From Dehalococcoidia bacterium (lineage in GTDB: Bacteria; Chloroflexota; Dehalococcoidia; Tepidiformales; Tepidiformaceae), in NCBI GenBank assembly GCA_020432045.1, contig JAGQHB010000043.1, positions 1 through 64,000 of the forward strand: a stretch of 64,000 nt of DNA. The letters run 5' to 3'. A program made the translations under genes and the position numbers. The notes below the pieces were generated by a model, which saw only the letters and a list, made by a program, of their open reading frames with translations, made no database searches and was not told the DNA's origin. Below, piece after piece: positions 25,701-33,161 of the stretch. Within the stretch, counting starts at the first letter, position 1. Every line of letters starts with the position of its first letter.

Positions 25701-26142
25701 CTGGTGAAGCGAGGGGAGATTCACTTCCAGGGACGATTGGGACGCCGACCGAATGCGCGAATGCCCGCGCCCGGACCTTGTCCCCGAACAACGATAGGAC
25801 GGACGGAGGCGGCCCGACGAAGGTGAGGCCGTTGGCGGCGCAGAGGTCGGCGAAGGCCGCGTGTTCGGAGAGAAATCCGTAGCCAGGGTGGACGGAATCG
25901 CAGCCCGTTTCAAGCGCGATGCGAACGAGGCCCTCGCGGTCGAGGTAAGGGGCGAGCGGATCCTGGGGCGACACACCGTTTGCTGGACCGAATTCAACCG
26001 CGCGGGTGGCACACCGCGTATGGAGTGACTGGGAATCGGCTTGCGTGAAGACGGCGACGGTGTCGATGCCGAGTGCGTCCGCGGCCTTCGCGATACGGAT
26101 GGCGATCTCTCCCCTGTTGGCAATGAGCATTCGTTTGAGCAT
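22741..26142 (-). CDS. Single-chain biotin-dependent acyl-CoA carboxylase (BC-BCCP-CT)
   Basis: This 1133-residue polypeptide combines all parts of an acyl-CoA carboxylase. Biotin carboxylase is at about 1-450 (MLKRMLIANRGEIAIRIAKA, KAAAGGGGRGMR, EHTVTEMVTGIDLV). A biotinyl carrier domain is at about 500-570, with the biotin-accepting lysine in SAMKMET near residue 530. Carboxyltransferase is at about 590-1133 (GGSVASMVPAQRQEG, MGVIASDSRHVNGG). The start has GGGAGGAG upstream. It carboxylates an acyl-CoA with ATP and bicarbonate; acyl length cannot be told. The layout resembles single-chain long-chain acyl-CoA carboxylases, which are shorter on average than two-subunit systems combined. It is co-directional with the tandem CoA transferase. 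Confidence 0.92.
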   Translation of the reverse strand: MLKRMLIANRGEIAIRIAKAADALGIDTVAVFTQADSQSLHTRCATRAVEFGPANGVSPQDPLAPYLDREGLVRIALETGCDSVHPGYGFLSEHAAFADLCAANGLTFVGPPPSVLSLFGDKVRARAFAHSVGVPIVPGSESPLASPDHAAIIANGLGFPVMLKAAAGGGGRGMRLVERTEDIRSAFERCRGEALSAFGDGTLFMEKVIARPRHVEVQILGDAAGNIVHLYDRDCSVQERNQKVVEIAPAPNLDPALRNSIFDHAVKIAKAASYVNAGTVEFLVSPATGEHYFIECNPRIQVEHTVTEMVTGIDLVESQIRIAGGETLAQLGLASQEAVPGARGFAVQARVVARGAGVMTAYKEPTGPRVRVDSCGYQGYAPRPQFDPLFAKVIGASNSSGSFASAVDRTLRALAEFHVAGLPNNLAQLRAILAHPEFVAGDARTTFLAEYPEILTVQPARSEGPLSLLERQTSLMSARAIPASSPVPALPVATGQVGVEAPLGGALLELRIKEGDEVSFGDILAVISAMKMETNVTAPCAGTVTSVADVRPGDQLAAGQIVVVIAPEEGAAATALPEDETWAPVLGQIATLQSLAHARLAPGSSEPGVVRQRSRGKLNCRERIDLLLDDGSFHEVGSVAGFASYDDEGAISAFTPANHVGGWGQVRRRTVIVCADDFTSRGGHSDGAIGAKSSYLDRLSIELRVPAIRLLDGSSGGGSVASMVPAQRQEGESAAKESSGAITAGRPRVTGGGGSFLPGHLGSTMYAEQLATVPVVNMLLGSVVGIGAAKAVLGHFSVMVRDISQLFVAGPPVVSHAMGYDVTKEDLGDWRIHCTNGSVDNLAESEQEAVEMTRRFLSYLPSSVYEAPPVVAPRSTDPANRRDEELFTLVPRKRTTTFDIRRAIRLLADEDSFFEVGPLWGSDQVTGFVRMNGHPMGVIASDSRHVNGGALTADGCSKLTRHIDLCDLFHVPVLNLVDNPGFAVGIEHETAGTIRKGGEWMIAFAQMHVPMFTVLMRRSFGVAGNNYATPQARPSVRVAWPAADTGGIPPEGGIEAAYKRQLAEAADPEALRAELYARIESARGPLGPLSRFQLEEIVDPRDTRRLVCEWVENAYRMVAQQAQQGPRPLQFRP

Positions 26143-26233
26143 TCGCTGGCTCCTCCCGGCGTTTCAGACGGCGAGGATGCTACAGGGTTCGCGGGTGGGG
26201 TTGGGGGTGGGCTGGGCAGACGCATGAAAACCT

Positions 26234-26270
26234 CCCGTCCACATCGGGATACCAACCCGATGCGGACGGG
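26234..26270. repeat. 15-base inverted repeat with one mismatch
   Basis: CCCGTCC-A-CATCGGG (26234-26248) pairs with CCCGATG-C-GGACGGG (26256-26270) around a 7-base loop. It lies 91 bases upstream of the carboxylase start and 59 bases upstream of the rightward membrane-protein gene. In this divergent region it is more likely an operator or leader hairpin than a terminator. Confidence 0.5.
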
Positions 26271-26329
26271 AATGCGCGAGGAGCAACCTTCGATGCGACG
26301 GGACGACCGTCGAATCCAGGAGGTGTTTC

Positions 26330-26722
26330 ATGACCGCAACAGTCCAGTCACAGATGGTCACCAGGGCGAGGCCGGGGACGCTGGCCGCCGCCGTAGCGCT
26401 CACGGTGTTTAACGCGCTGGCACCCTTTCCGCTCCTGCCAACCATGAGCGGCGTCAACGGCTTCGTCGTCACGGTAGCCGTAGTCTTCGCGGTCGTTTCG
26501 CTGTTGGGTGCCTGGGGCCTCTGGCGGGGCTGGAAGTGGGCCGCGATCCTCCTGTTCGTGATCAGCCTGCTCAACGCCCTGCTGTCATTCGGAGGGATCT
26601 TCACCGCACCGGACGGCAGCCCGGACACGTGGGATCGGACCCTCAACTCGATCGGCGTGATCATTAGCCTCGGTATCTGCGCGCTGATTACGGTGCGGAC
26701 CACTCGCCGGGCGTTGCACTGA
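26330..26722 (+). CDS. Small four-helix membrane protein of unknown function
   Basis: This 130-residue protein starts at an ATG with a strong CAGGAGGT site. Four hydrophobic segments can be seen at about residues 18-37, 45-67, 69-92 and 103-121, with charged short loops (RGWKW, PDGSPDTWDR). No family is recognised; the layout resembles small DUF4383-like or DoxX-unrelated membrane proteins. It lies just upstream of the histidine kinase gene on the same strand, separated by a 9-bp inverted repeat, so a shared role is possible but not shown. Confidence 0.75.
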   Translation: MTATVQSQMVTRARPGTLAAAVALTVFNALAPFPLLPTMSGVNGFVVTVAVVFAVVSLLGAWGLWRGWKWAAILLFVISLLNALLSFGGIFTAPDGSPDTWDRTLNSIGVIISLGICALITVRTTRRALH

Positions 26723-26729
26723 ATTCGCC

Positions 26730-26768
26730 GGCCTGCTCGCGTGATACCGTTGGCGCCGTGAGCAGGCC
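26730..26768. terminator. 9-bp inverted repeat between membrane-protein and kinase genes
   Basis: GGCCTGCTC (26730-26738) pairs with GAGCAGGCC (26760-26768) around a 21-base loop that may fold further. It starts 8 bases after the stop of the small membrane-protein gene, which fits a terminator or attenuator ahead of the kinase gene. No T-run follows. Confidence 0.45.
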
Positions 26769-26795
26769 CTCTCCAGCCCGTTGATGGGACGTCCG

Positions 26796-28823
26796 ATGAA
26801 TAATCGTTCGAACGTGCTGTTCCGCCTTTCTTCCAGTGAAGCACTCGCCACGGTGGTGGGCGTGTTCGCGCTCGCGCTGGCCGCCGCAAGTCTGCTGTTC
26901 GCCCAGGCGAACAGAGACCTTCCGATCGACGAAGTAGTTCGGGACGCACCAAAGTGGTTCGGGACGCAGAACGCCATCTCGGCTGTTGCATTCCTCATCC
27001 CCGGTTGGTACATCGCCGTGAAGGCGCCGCGCATGCCGTTTGGCTGGCTCCTGCTTGCCGGTGCGATAGGGCACGGGTTAGCGGGTTCAGGCTGGGGATA
27101 TCTGATCGCGTCGGAAGTTGGCGGCGGTAACTACCCGGTACCATGGCTGGCGCCCCTGCTGTCCGCGCCGGGCACTGGCATCGAAGTACCGATCCTGGCC
27201 GCGGTCCTCACGTTCTACCCGGACGGCAAACGTCCTCCCGGCTGGATCGGCTGGCTGGGTATCGCCGCAATCGTGCTCGGCTCGATCGGCGTCCTTGCGG
27301 CGATCCTGGACCCATTCACGGACCTTGCCAGGGACCCGAACTCTGCGCTTGGCGGCGTCCGCAACCCGATCGGTACGACCCTGTTCTCCCGCTTTGACCA
27401 GGGCGGCGTCGTGTTCATGGCGCCCGCAGGGATCATCCCGGGGCTGGTTATCATCGTCCGTTGGTTGCGCGCGCGCGGCGAGATGCGCCAGCTATTGCGA
27501 TGGATCGCACTCGGTGATTTCGCCGGCGCGATCTTCGCGCCGCTAGTCTTGCTCGGCGGCGAGTGGTTCTTGCTCTCCGTCCAGCTACCGACGGTCCTGG
27601 TGCTGGCGGTGCTCGTTGCCGGGAGCCTGAGAAACCGGGTGTATGGCATCGAAGTCGTGGTGAGCCGGGCATTCCTGTATTTCGCCTTGTTGGCCGTGGT
27701 GGCGGGGATCTACGGTGCGATCATCGGCGGCATGACGCTGCTCGCAGGCCAGGCCACCGAAACCACCTCGTTCATAGCGGCCGTGGCAGCGGCGTTCGCG
27801 CTGGCTCCACTCCGTGGGCGAATCGAGCGGTTCCTCAACCGGATGCTGTTCGGCCAGCGCGACGATCCGTACCAGGTGATTTCGCGAGTATCTGCAGAAC
27901 TGGCCGAGGCCACGGACGAACTACTGCCGGCTTTCGCTTCCCAGGTGGCGTCCGCCCTTCGCGTCCCCTTTGTTGCTATCGAATATGGCGATGCGGGTGA
28001 CCGGAGGGTGATGAGCGTGGGCGAGAGCCAGGCTTCGAGCGAATCGTTCCCTCTCATCCAACAAGGAGTAGATGCAGGACGGCTGCGGGTTGGTCATCGA
28101 AGCGGCGAGCGAGAGTTCACGCCGGCCGAACGGCAGCTCCTTGGGGATCTCGCGCGCCAGGCGTCGGCCACGCTTACGAACGTACTCCTCGAAGAGGACC
28201 TTCGGCGTTCCCATGAGCGGCTGGTAGTGGCACGTGAGGAGGAGCGACGGCGGCTACGCCGAGACCTCCACGATGGTCTCGGACCAGTGCTGACTGGAGC
28301 GGCGATGATGATCGATGCGGGTCGGAACCTCATGCGGCGGGACCCCGATGGAGCCGATCAGCAACTTAGTGACGCCCGGGCGCAGGTCAAGGCTGCCATT
28401 GATGACATTCGCAGGCTTGTGTACGGCCTGCGGCCGCCAGCACTGGACGACCTTGGGCTGGTGGGAGCACTGCAAGAGCAGGCAAGAAATGGGCCGGTCA
28501 GGCTCTCGGTCGACGCCGATGGCCCCATCGAGAGCCTCCCAGCAGCGGTGGAGGTAGCCGCCTTCCGCATCGTGTCTGAAGCCGTGAACAATGCTGTGCT
28601 TCATTCGACTGCGACCGCCTGTACCGTCCGGATCAGCATGAACGGCGCGCTCCAGCTGGAAATTCTCGACAACGGGTTCAGTACGAATCCGTGGCGTGCC
28701 GGGGTGGGAATCATCTCCATGCGCGAACGGGCGGCGGAGCTGGGAGGTATCTGCGACGCCGGCCCGGCAAGCGATGGAGGAGGCCGGGTGCATGCGGTCA
28801 TCCCGGTTGAGGTGAACTCATGA
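26796..28823 (+). CDS. Membrane sensor histidine kinase (NarL/DegS-type HisKA_3)
   Basis: This protein of about 675 residues has eight or nine transmembrane helices in its first 340 residues, a GAF-like domain (about 355-470), a coiled HisKA_3 dimerisation segment with the phospho-accepting histidine near residue 492 (RRDLHDGLGPVLTGAA), and an HATPase_c domain (LEILDNGFSTNPWRAGVG). ATG 26796 has GGGA upstream; ATG 26784 and TTG 26781 are alternatives. The partner response regulator gene overlaps its stop by 4 bases (ATGA). The signal, probably sensed in or at the membrane, is unknown. Confidence 0.92.
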   Translation: MNNRSNVLFRLSSSEALATVVGVFALALAAASLLFAQANRDLPIDEVVRDAPKWFGTQNAISAVAFLIPGWYIAVKAPRMPFGWLLLAGAIGHGLAGSGWGYLIASEVGGGNYPVPWLAPLLSAPGTGIEVPILAAVLTFYPDGKRPPGWIGWLGIAAIVLGSIGVLAAILDPFTDLARDPNSALGGVRNPIGTTLFSRFDQGGVVFMAPAGIIPGLVIIVRWLRARGEMRQLLRWIALGDFAGAIFAPLVLLGGEWFLLSVQLPTVLVLAVLVAGSLRNRVYGIEVVVSRAFLYFALLAVVAGIYGAIIGGMTLLAGQATETTSFIAAVAAAFALAPLRGRIERFLNRMLFGQRDDPYQVISRVSAELAEATDELLPAFASQVASALRVPFVAIEYGDAGDRRVMSVGESQASSESFPLIQQGVDAGRLRVGHRSGEREFTPAERQLLGDLARQASATLTNVLLEEDLRRSHERLVVAREEERRRLRRDLHDGLGPVLTGAAMMIDAGRNLMRRDPDGADQQLSDARAQVKAAIDDIRRLVYGLRPPALDDLGLVGALQEQARNGPVRLSVDADGPIESLPAAVEVAAFRIVSEAVNNAVLHSTATACTVRISMNGALQLEILDNGFSTNPWRAGVGIISMRERAAELGGICDAGPASDGGGRVHAVIPVEVNS

Positions 28824-29467
28824 TGCAGCCCGTCCGCGTCATCCTCGTTGACGACCATCCCGTCGTGCGGGCGGGATTGCGAGCTCTACTCTCAACGACG
28901 GCGAATATCGAGCCGGTGGGCGAGGGGAGTTCCGGCTCGGAGGCGATCGAACTGGCACAAAGCCTGCTCCCAGACGTGCTGGTGATGGACATCCACATGC
29001 CCGGTGTGGACGGTATTGAGGCCACGCGACAGGTTGCGTTGCGGTGCCCGAGCGTAGCGGTGCTTGTGCTGACGATGCACGATGACGACGACACGGTGTT
29101 CGCGGCGTTGCGGGCCGGCGCGCGTGGCTACCTGCTGAAAGGGTCTGAGCAGGATGAACTGACTCGCGCGATCGTGTCCGTCGCATCCGGCGACGTAATT
29201 TTCGGCCCGGCGATCGCGGACCGCGTCCTGCGGTACTTCGCCGCGGGGCCGGGAGTGCAAACGTATCCGTTTCCGGAGCTGACGGCGCGCGAGCGGGAGG
29301 TCCTGAACCACATGGCGGCCGGGATCAGTAACCAGGTGATCGCCCGGCTGTTGGGGCTAAGCGCGAAGACGGCCGCCAACCATGTTTCCAATATCCTCAA
29401 CAAGCTGCAGGCAGCCGACAGGGCTGAGGCGATTGTCCGCGCCCGGCGAGCGGGGCTCGGAGATTGA
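28820..29467 (+). CDS. LuxR/NarL-family response regulator
   Basis: This 215-residue two-domain response regulator has a receiver domain (RVILVDDHPVVRAGL, phospho-acceptor Asp in LVMDIHMPGVDG, Thr in VLVLTMHDDD, Lys in YLLKGSEQDE). A C-terminal LuxR helix-turn-helix follows (ELTAREREVLNHMAAGISNQ and LLGLSAKTAANHVSNIL). Its ATG overlaps the kinase stop, so the two are made together. It should bind DNA as a dimer after phosphorylation; targets are not evident from the window. Confidence 0.95.
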   Translation: MMQPVRVILVDDHPVVRAGLRALLSTTANIEPVGEGSSGSEAIELAQSLLPDVLVMDIHMPGVDGIEATRQVALRCPSVAVLVLTMHDDDDTVFAALRAGARGYLLKGSEQDELTRAIVSVASGDVIFGPAIADRVLRYFAAGPGVQTYPFPELTAREREVLNHMAAGISNQVIARLLGLSAKTAANHVSNILNKLQAADRAEAIVRARRAGLGD

Positions 29468-29554
29468 GCTGCACTTCTCATTTGCGACCGGGACACTAAG
29501 AGGCGGGGCGGCGTGGAATGGCCGGAAAAACTGGCCCGGGTCTATATTCCTCCC

Positions 29555-31081
29555 ATGAGGGCGATCTGCGTCACGCTCGCCGCCGTGTTCTGTATGGCGT
29601 TCATAGCGTGCGGAGGAAACGGGACGGCCACCCGGGCAACCACGACCGCGGCCGCCCCGGCTGCCACTGAGGTGGCCGCTGCGAAGACAACCGAGTCGCC
29701 AACGGCTTCTGGCGACAACACCACCGTCGCACCGGCCACCCCCACAGCGATCGTCCTTAACCCGAGCATTGCTGATGCGCTGAGCTGCCGGGTACCGCCG
29801 GTCAGGCCTGCAACCGGGCCGGGCTCCGGAGCGTTCCAGCGCTATGACCTGACAGCATTCCCCCTCGCCGCATGCAATGACGGGTCTCCGGCCGTGCTCT
29901 ACTTTCGGCCGTATGCGGGGGACACCAACCGGGACAAGTGGCTCATCGTGCTGAACGGCGGAGGCGGCTGTGATACCGGAGAGGAGTGCGCAAAGCGCTG
30001 GTGCGGCGTCGATACCAACTTCAACGCGGACAACATGAGCACCGCGAATGCCAGCAATGGGGTGGGTGGAGGCGGCATCCTGGCCCGGGAGGCCGGGAAT
30101 CCGTTCGCAGACTACAACCAGGTCGAAGTCCGGTACTGCACGAGCGACGCATGGGCGGGCCGTGGAATGGCAGTGACCACGACCGCGATGGACCCGAAGA
30201 CCGGGGCGACGGTTACCTATCAAATCCACTTCGCAGGTGCACACGTCTACGAAGCCGTTATGGCGACCCTGCGGCAGGATGGAGTCCCAGCACTCGTGTA
30301 CCGCCGCGACAACATGGCGATGCCAGACCTGGATGACGCAGCCGAAGTCGTATTCGCAGGCGGTTCCGCAGGTGGCGCGGGCGTAATCAACAATCTCGAC
30401 CGGCTGGCCGACATGCTCCGCGAGGGATCGAACAAGCCCGTCGTCCGCGGGTTTGTCGAAGCCATCGTGGGGCCGGACCGATCGCTACTGGGTTATGACT
30501 CAGCCACATTCTGCAAGGAAAACGAGTTGTGCAGCTACGAAGTGCTGTACAAGGGCATCTACGCACGCCAGACCGCCGAGGGTGGGCAACGGAGCTGGAC
30601 CGACGACAGCTGTATCGAGTGGCACCGGGCGAACGAGCCAGGTACAGAGTGGCAGTGCTACGACCCGAACCACCTGTTGGCCAACCACATCACGACGCCC
30701 TATTTCGTGCGGACGAGTCTCACGGATCAATTGCTGTCGAGTAATTTCATCGACGCAGGATTCACGACGGCGACGGGCCAACCTCTGACGATACTTGAGT
30801 ACGGGCGGGCGACGGCGGCGTTCGTCAATGGGCTGCAGAGCGCTGTGGAACGCGGCCACGAACACGAAGTTGTGGCGGTTCTACCGGGCGTCTTTGCACC
30901 GTCGTGCAGCACGCACTACACGCTTCTGCAGTCCGATCTTGTGAACGGCGTGAGCATCAGCGTGGCGGGTGGTCCGGCGTACACGCTGTTCGACGCATGG
31001 AATCACTGGGTCACGGGCACGGGTCCGAGCGTCATTGTGACGTCAGCTCCCCGCACCGATGTCTGTCCGGGTGAGCGCTGA
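29555..31081 (+). CDS. Pectinacetylesterase/Notum-family lipoprotein hydrolase
   Basis: This protein of 508 residues has a lipoprotein signal (MRAICVTLAAVFCMAFIAC) and a Thr/Ala-rich linker (about residues 25-75). The catalytic domain matches the pectinacetylesterase/Notum alpha-beta hydrolase family: oxyanion region LIVLNGGGGCDTGEECAKRW, nucleophile serine in FAGGSAGGAGVINN, and paired cysteines throughout. It probably deacylates an extracellular glycan or lipid-modified target. ATG 29555 is chosen because it starts the lipoprotein signal; an upstream in-frame start at 29513 would bury it. It stands alone and ends before a strong hairpin. Confidence 0.85.
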   Translation: MRAICVTLAAVFCMAFIACGGNGTATRATTTAAAPAATEVAAAKTTESPTASGDNTTVAPATPTAIVLNPSIADALSCRVPPVRPATGPGSGAFQRYDLTAFPLAACNDGSPAVLYFRPYAGDTNRDKWLIVLNGGGGCDTGEECAKRWCGVDTNFNADNMSTANASNGVGGGGILAREAGNPFADYNQVEVRYCTSDAWAGRGMAVTTTAMDPKTGATVTYQIHFAGAHVYEAVMATLRQDGVPALVYRRDNMAMPDLDDAAEVVFAGGSAGGAGVINNLDRLADMLREGSNKPVVRGFVEAIVGPDRSLLGYDSATFCKENELCSYEVLYKGIYARQTAEGGQRSWTDDSCIEWHRANEPGTEWQCYDPNHLLANHITTPYFVRTSLTDQLLSSNFIDAGFTTATGQPLTILEYGRATAAFVNGLQSAVERGHEHEVVAVLPGVFAPSCSTHYTLLQSDLVNGVSISVAGGPAYTLFDAWNHWVTGTGPSVIVTSAPRTDVCPGER

Positions 31082-31116
31082 CGAATCCAGCAAACCTGGA
31101 AGACCACGTTTGCCCC

Positions 31117-31145
31117 GCCCCGCTGCGGCCGTGCCGCAGCGGGGC
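31117..31145. terminator. Strong 13-bp hairpin between convergent genes
   Basis: GCCCCGCTGCGGC (31117-31129) and GCCGCAGCGGGGC (31133-31145) pair perfectly with a CGT loop. It lies between the stop of the esterase gene (31081) and the stop of kup (31154), so it can serve both directions. Confidence 0.7.
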
Positions 31146-31153
31146 CGGGGGCC

Positions 31154-33040
31154 TCAGATTTCGACCTCGCGGCCGACTTCGATGACGGACTCGGCGGGGA
31201 TCCGGAAGTAGAGGGCGGCAGGCGCCGCATTGCGGTGCATCATCGCGAACAGTTCTTCGCGCCAACGGGCCATGCCCGGCTTCTCGCTGGGGATGACCCG
31301 CTCGACCCCGAGGATGTAGTTCACGCTCTCTGGCGCCAGGTTCAACCCTGGCGATTTCAGCGTCGCAAGTTCACGGGGCACATCGGGCTGCTCGAAGAAC
31401 CCGTATCGTAGCTCCACCGAGTAGAAGCCATGGCCGAGCGCCTTCAATCGCGAACGACCGAAGGCGGGGACGCGGGCTCGTTCGTCCGTGACAATCCGGA
31501 CGATCACGACATTTTCAGCGAGGACGTGGCTCATTCGCAGGTTGGTGAGCAAGGGCGGCGGCACGGTTAGCGCCTGCCGGTGGAGGTAGACGGCGGTCCC
31601 CGTGACACGAGTGGCAGGGTGGTCGACGAAGCCCCGAAGGAATTCATCAAGGGGGATTCCGATGGTGTCGAGGTTGGCGTTGACGTGGCTCTTGCCGGTA
31701 CTCCAGGTTGTCATTGCGGTGAAGATCATTGCTGCGACCGCGAGCGGAAACCAGCCGCCATCGACCACCTTGAGGAGGTTGGCACCGAGAAAGGCAAAGT
31801 CGAACACGAGAAACCCGGCCGCCACCGCGCCAGCCTGCCAAAGCGGCCAGTCCCAGCGCCGGCGGGCGACGAGGAAGAGGAGGACAGTGGTGATCAACAT
31901 GGTGGTGGTGACAGCGACACCGTAGGCGGCCGCAAGCCGTTCGGACGAACCGAAACCGATCACAAGTCCGACGCAAGCCGCTAGCAGGAGCCAGTTCACG
32001 GTGGGGACGTACACCTGGCCGGCGACCGAATCGGACGTATGTTCGATGCGCAGGCGCGGTGAATAACCGAGCTGGATGGCCTGGGCGGTGAGTGAGAACG
32101 CACCGGTGATGAGTGCCTGCGACGCGATGACCGTGGCTGCCGTCGCAAGGACGGCGAGAGGAATGAGCGCCCACTCCGGACCAACGAGGTAGAACGGGTT
32201 CTCGATGACAGCGGGGTCGGCGATCAGCGCCGCTCCCTGGCCTGCGTAGTTGAGCAGCAGCGCGGGGAAGGCGACGGCAACCCAGCTCAGTGCGATCGGG
32301 CCGCGGCCAAAGTGCCCCATGTCGGCGTAGAGGGCCTCACCGCCAGTCACGACGAGGAAGACGGAGCCGAGCGCGAGAAAGCCGCGGCCACTGTTGTGGG
32401 CGAAAAACTCGATCGCGTAGACGGGAGAAACGGCGCGCAGGATAGAGGGCTCGCGAACAACTTCGGCGAAGCCAAGCCCACCGATGACAAAGAACCAGAC
32501 GAGCATCAGGGGCCCGAAAACCTTGCCAACGGAACCGGTACCACGGCTCTGGATGAAAAAGAGGCCGATAAGGATGGCGATCGCGACCGGCACGACGGCA
32601 CGATCGAGTGCGGGGACAGCGACCTGGAACCCTTCAACGGCGCTGAGGACGGAGATCGCGGGTGTGATCATGCCGTCTCCCAGGAGAAGTGCCGTCCCGA
32701 AGAGCGCCATGAGGACGATGAGATTGCGCCGGCCAGCGCGGGTCTTGGGGCCGACCAGGACGAGGAGGGCGAGGATGCCGCCTTCGCCGTCGTTGTCGGC
32801 TCGCATGACCACGGCGACGTACTTGATCGAAATCACGAGTACGAGTGCCCAAAAGATCAGCGACACGACACCCAGGACGTTGGTCTCACTGATCGGTACG
32901 CCTCCACCGCTGAGAAAAATGGCCCGCATGGCATAGAGGGGGCTCGTGCCAATGTCACCGAAGACAATGCCCAGCGCCGCGAGCGCGGTGCCGGCCATCG
33001 CAGCCGTTCCTTTGTCCAGATGTGCGCTACGGGAATTCAT
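31154..33040 (-). CDS. kup: Potassium uptake permease, Kup family
   Basis: This 628-residue protein has the KUP/HAK/KT signature near the N-terminus (ALGIVFGDIGTSPLYAMRAI) and about 12 transmembrane helices up to residue 450, followed by a cytoplasmic tail of about 170 residues as in Kup of other bacteria. The block LGDGMITPAISVLSAVEG is a further family hallmark. It imports K+ with protons. The ATG has GGGAGCGGA upstream. The H+-pyrophosphatase gene lies upstream on the same strand, with two hairpins between, so the two are probably separate transcripts. Confidence 0.95.
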   Translation of the reverse strand: MNSRSAHLDKGTAAMAGTALAALGIVFGDIGTSPLYAMRAIFLSGGGVPISETNVLGVVSLIFWALVLVISIKYVAVVMRADNDGEGGILALLVLVGPKTRAGRRNLIVLMALFGTALLLGDGMITPAISVLSAVEGFQVAVPALDRAVVPVAIAILIGLFFIQSRGTGSVGKVFGPLMLVWFFVIGGLGFAEVVREPSILRAVSPVYAIEFFAHNSGRGFLALGSVFLVVTGGEALYADMGHFGRGPIALSWVAVAFPALLLNYAGQGAALIADPAVIENPFYLVGPEWALIPLAVLATAATVIASQALITGAFSLTAQAIQLGYSPRLRIEHTSDSVAGQVYVPTVNWLLLAACVGLVIGFGSSERLAAAYGVAVTTTMLITTVLLFLVARRRWDWPLWQAGAVAAGFLVFDFAFLGANLLKVVDGGWFPLAVAAMIFTAMTTWSTGKSHVNANLDTIGIPLDEFLRGFVDHPATRVTGTAVYLHRQALTVPPPLLTNLRMSHVLAENVVIVRIVTDERARVPAFGRSRLKALGHGFYSVELRYGFFEQPDVPRELATLKSPGLNLAPESVNYILGVERVIPSEKPGMARWREELFAMMHRNAAPAALYFRIPAESVIEVGREVEI

Positions 33041-33080
33041 TTGGTCCGCTCCCGAGGGTACGGCACAGAGGCGCGGCAGT

Positions 33081-33150
33081 CCGCCGGGGCCGGGGCGAGG
33101 AATCTCCCGGACCCCGGGCCGGCGGAGCTGCAGGGCAGTGCTGCGGCTCC
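33081..33150. terminator. Two adjacent hairpins between hppA and kup
   Basis: The first hairpin pairs CCGCCGG (33081-33087) with CCGGCGG (33119-33125), plus an inner CCGGGG/CCCCGG stem. The second pairs GGAGC-GCAG (33124-33133) with CTGC-GCTCC (33141-33150). The second lies 12 bases beyond the hppA stop and is a good candidate for its transcription end. Confidence 0.55.
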
Positions 33151-33161
33151 GCCGGAGTGCA

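Noticed and set aside
24352-25707. Plus-strand frame of 451 codons antisense to the acyl-CoA carboxylase
   Set aside because: It is a shadow of a strongly supported gene in high-GC DNA, without family resemblance.
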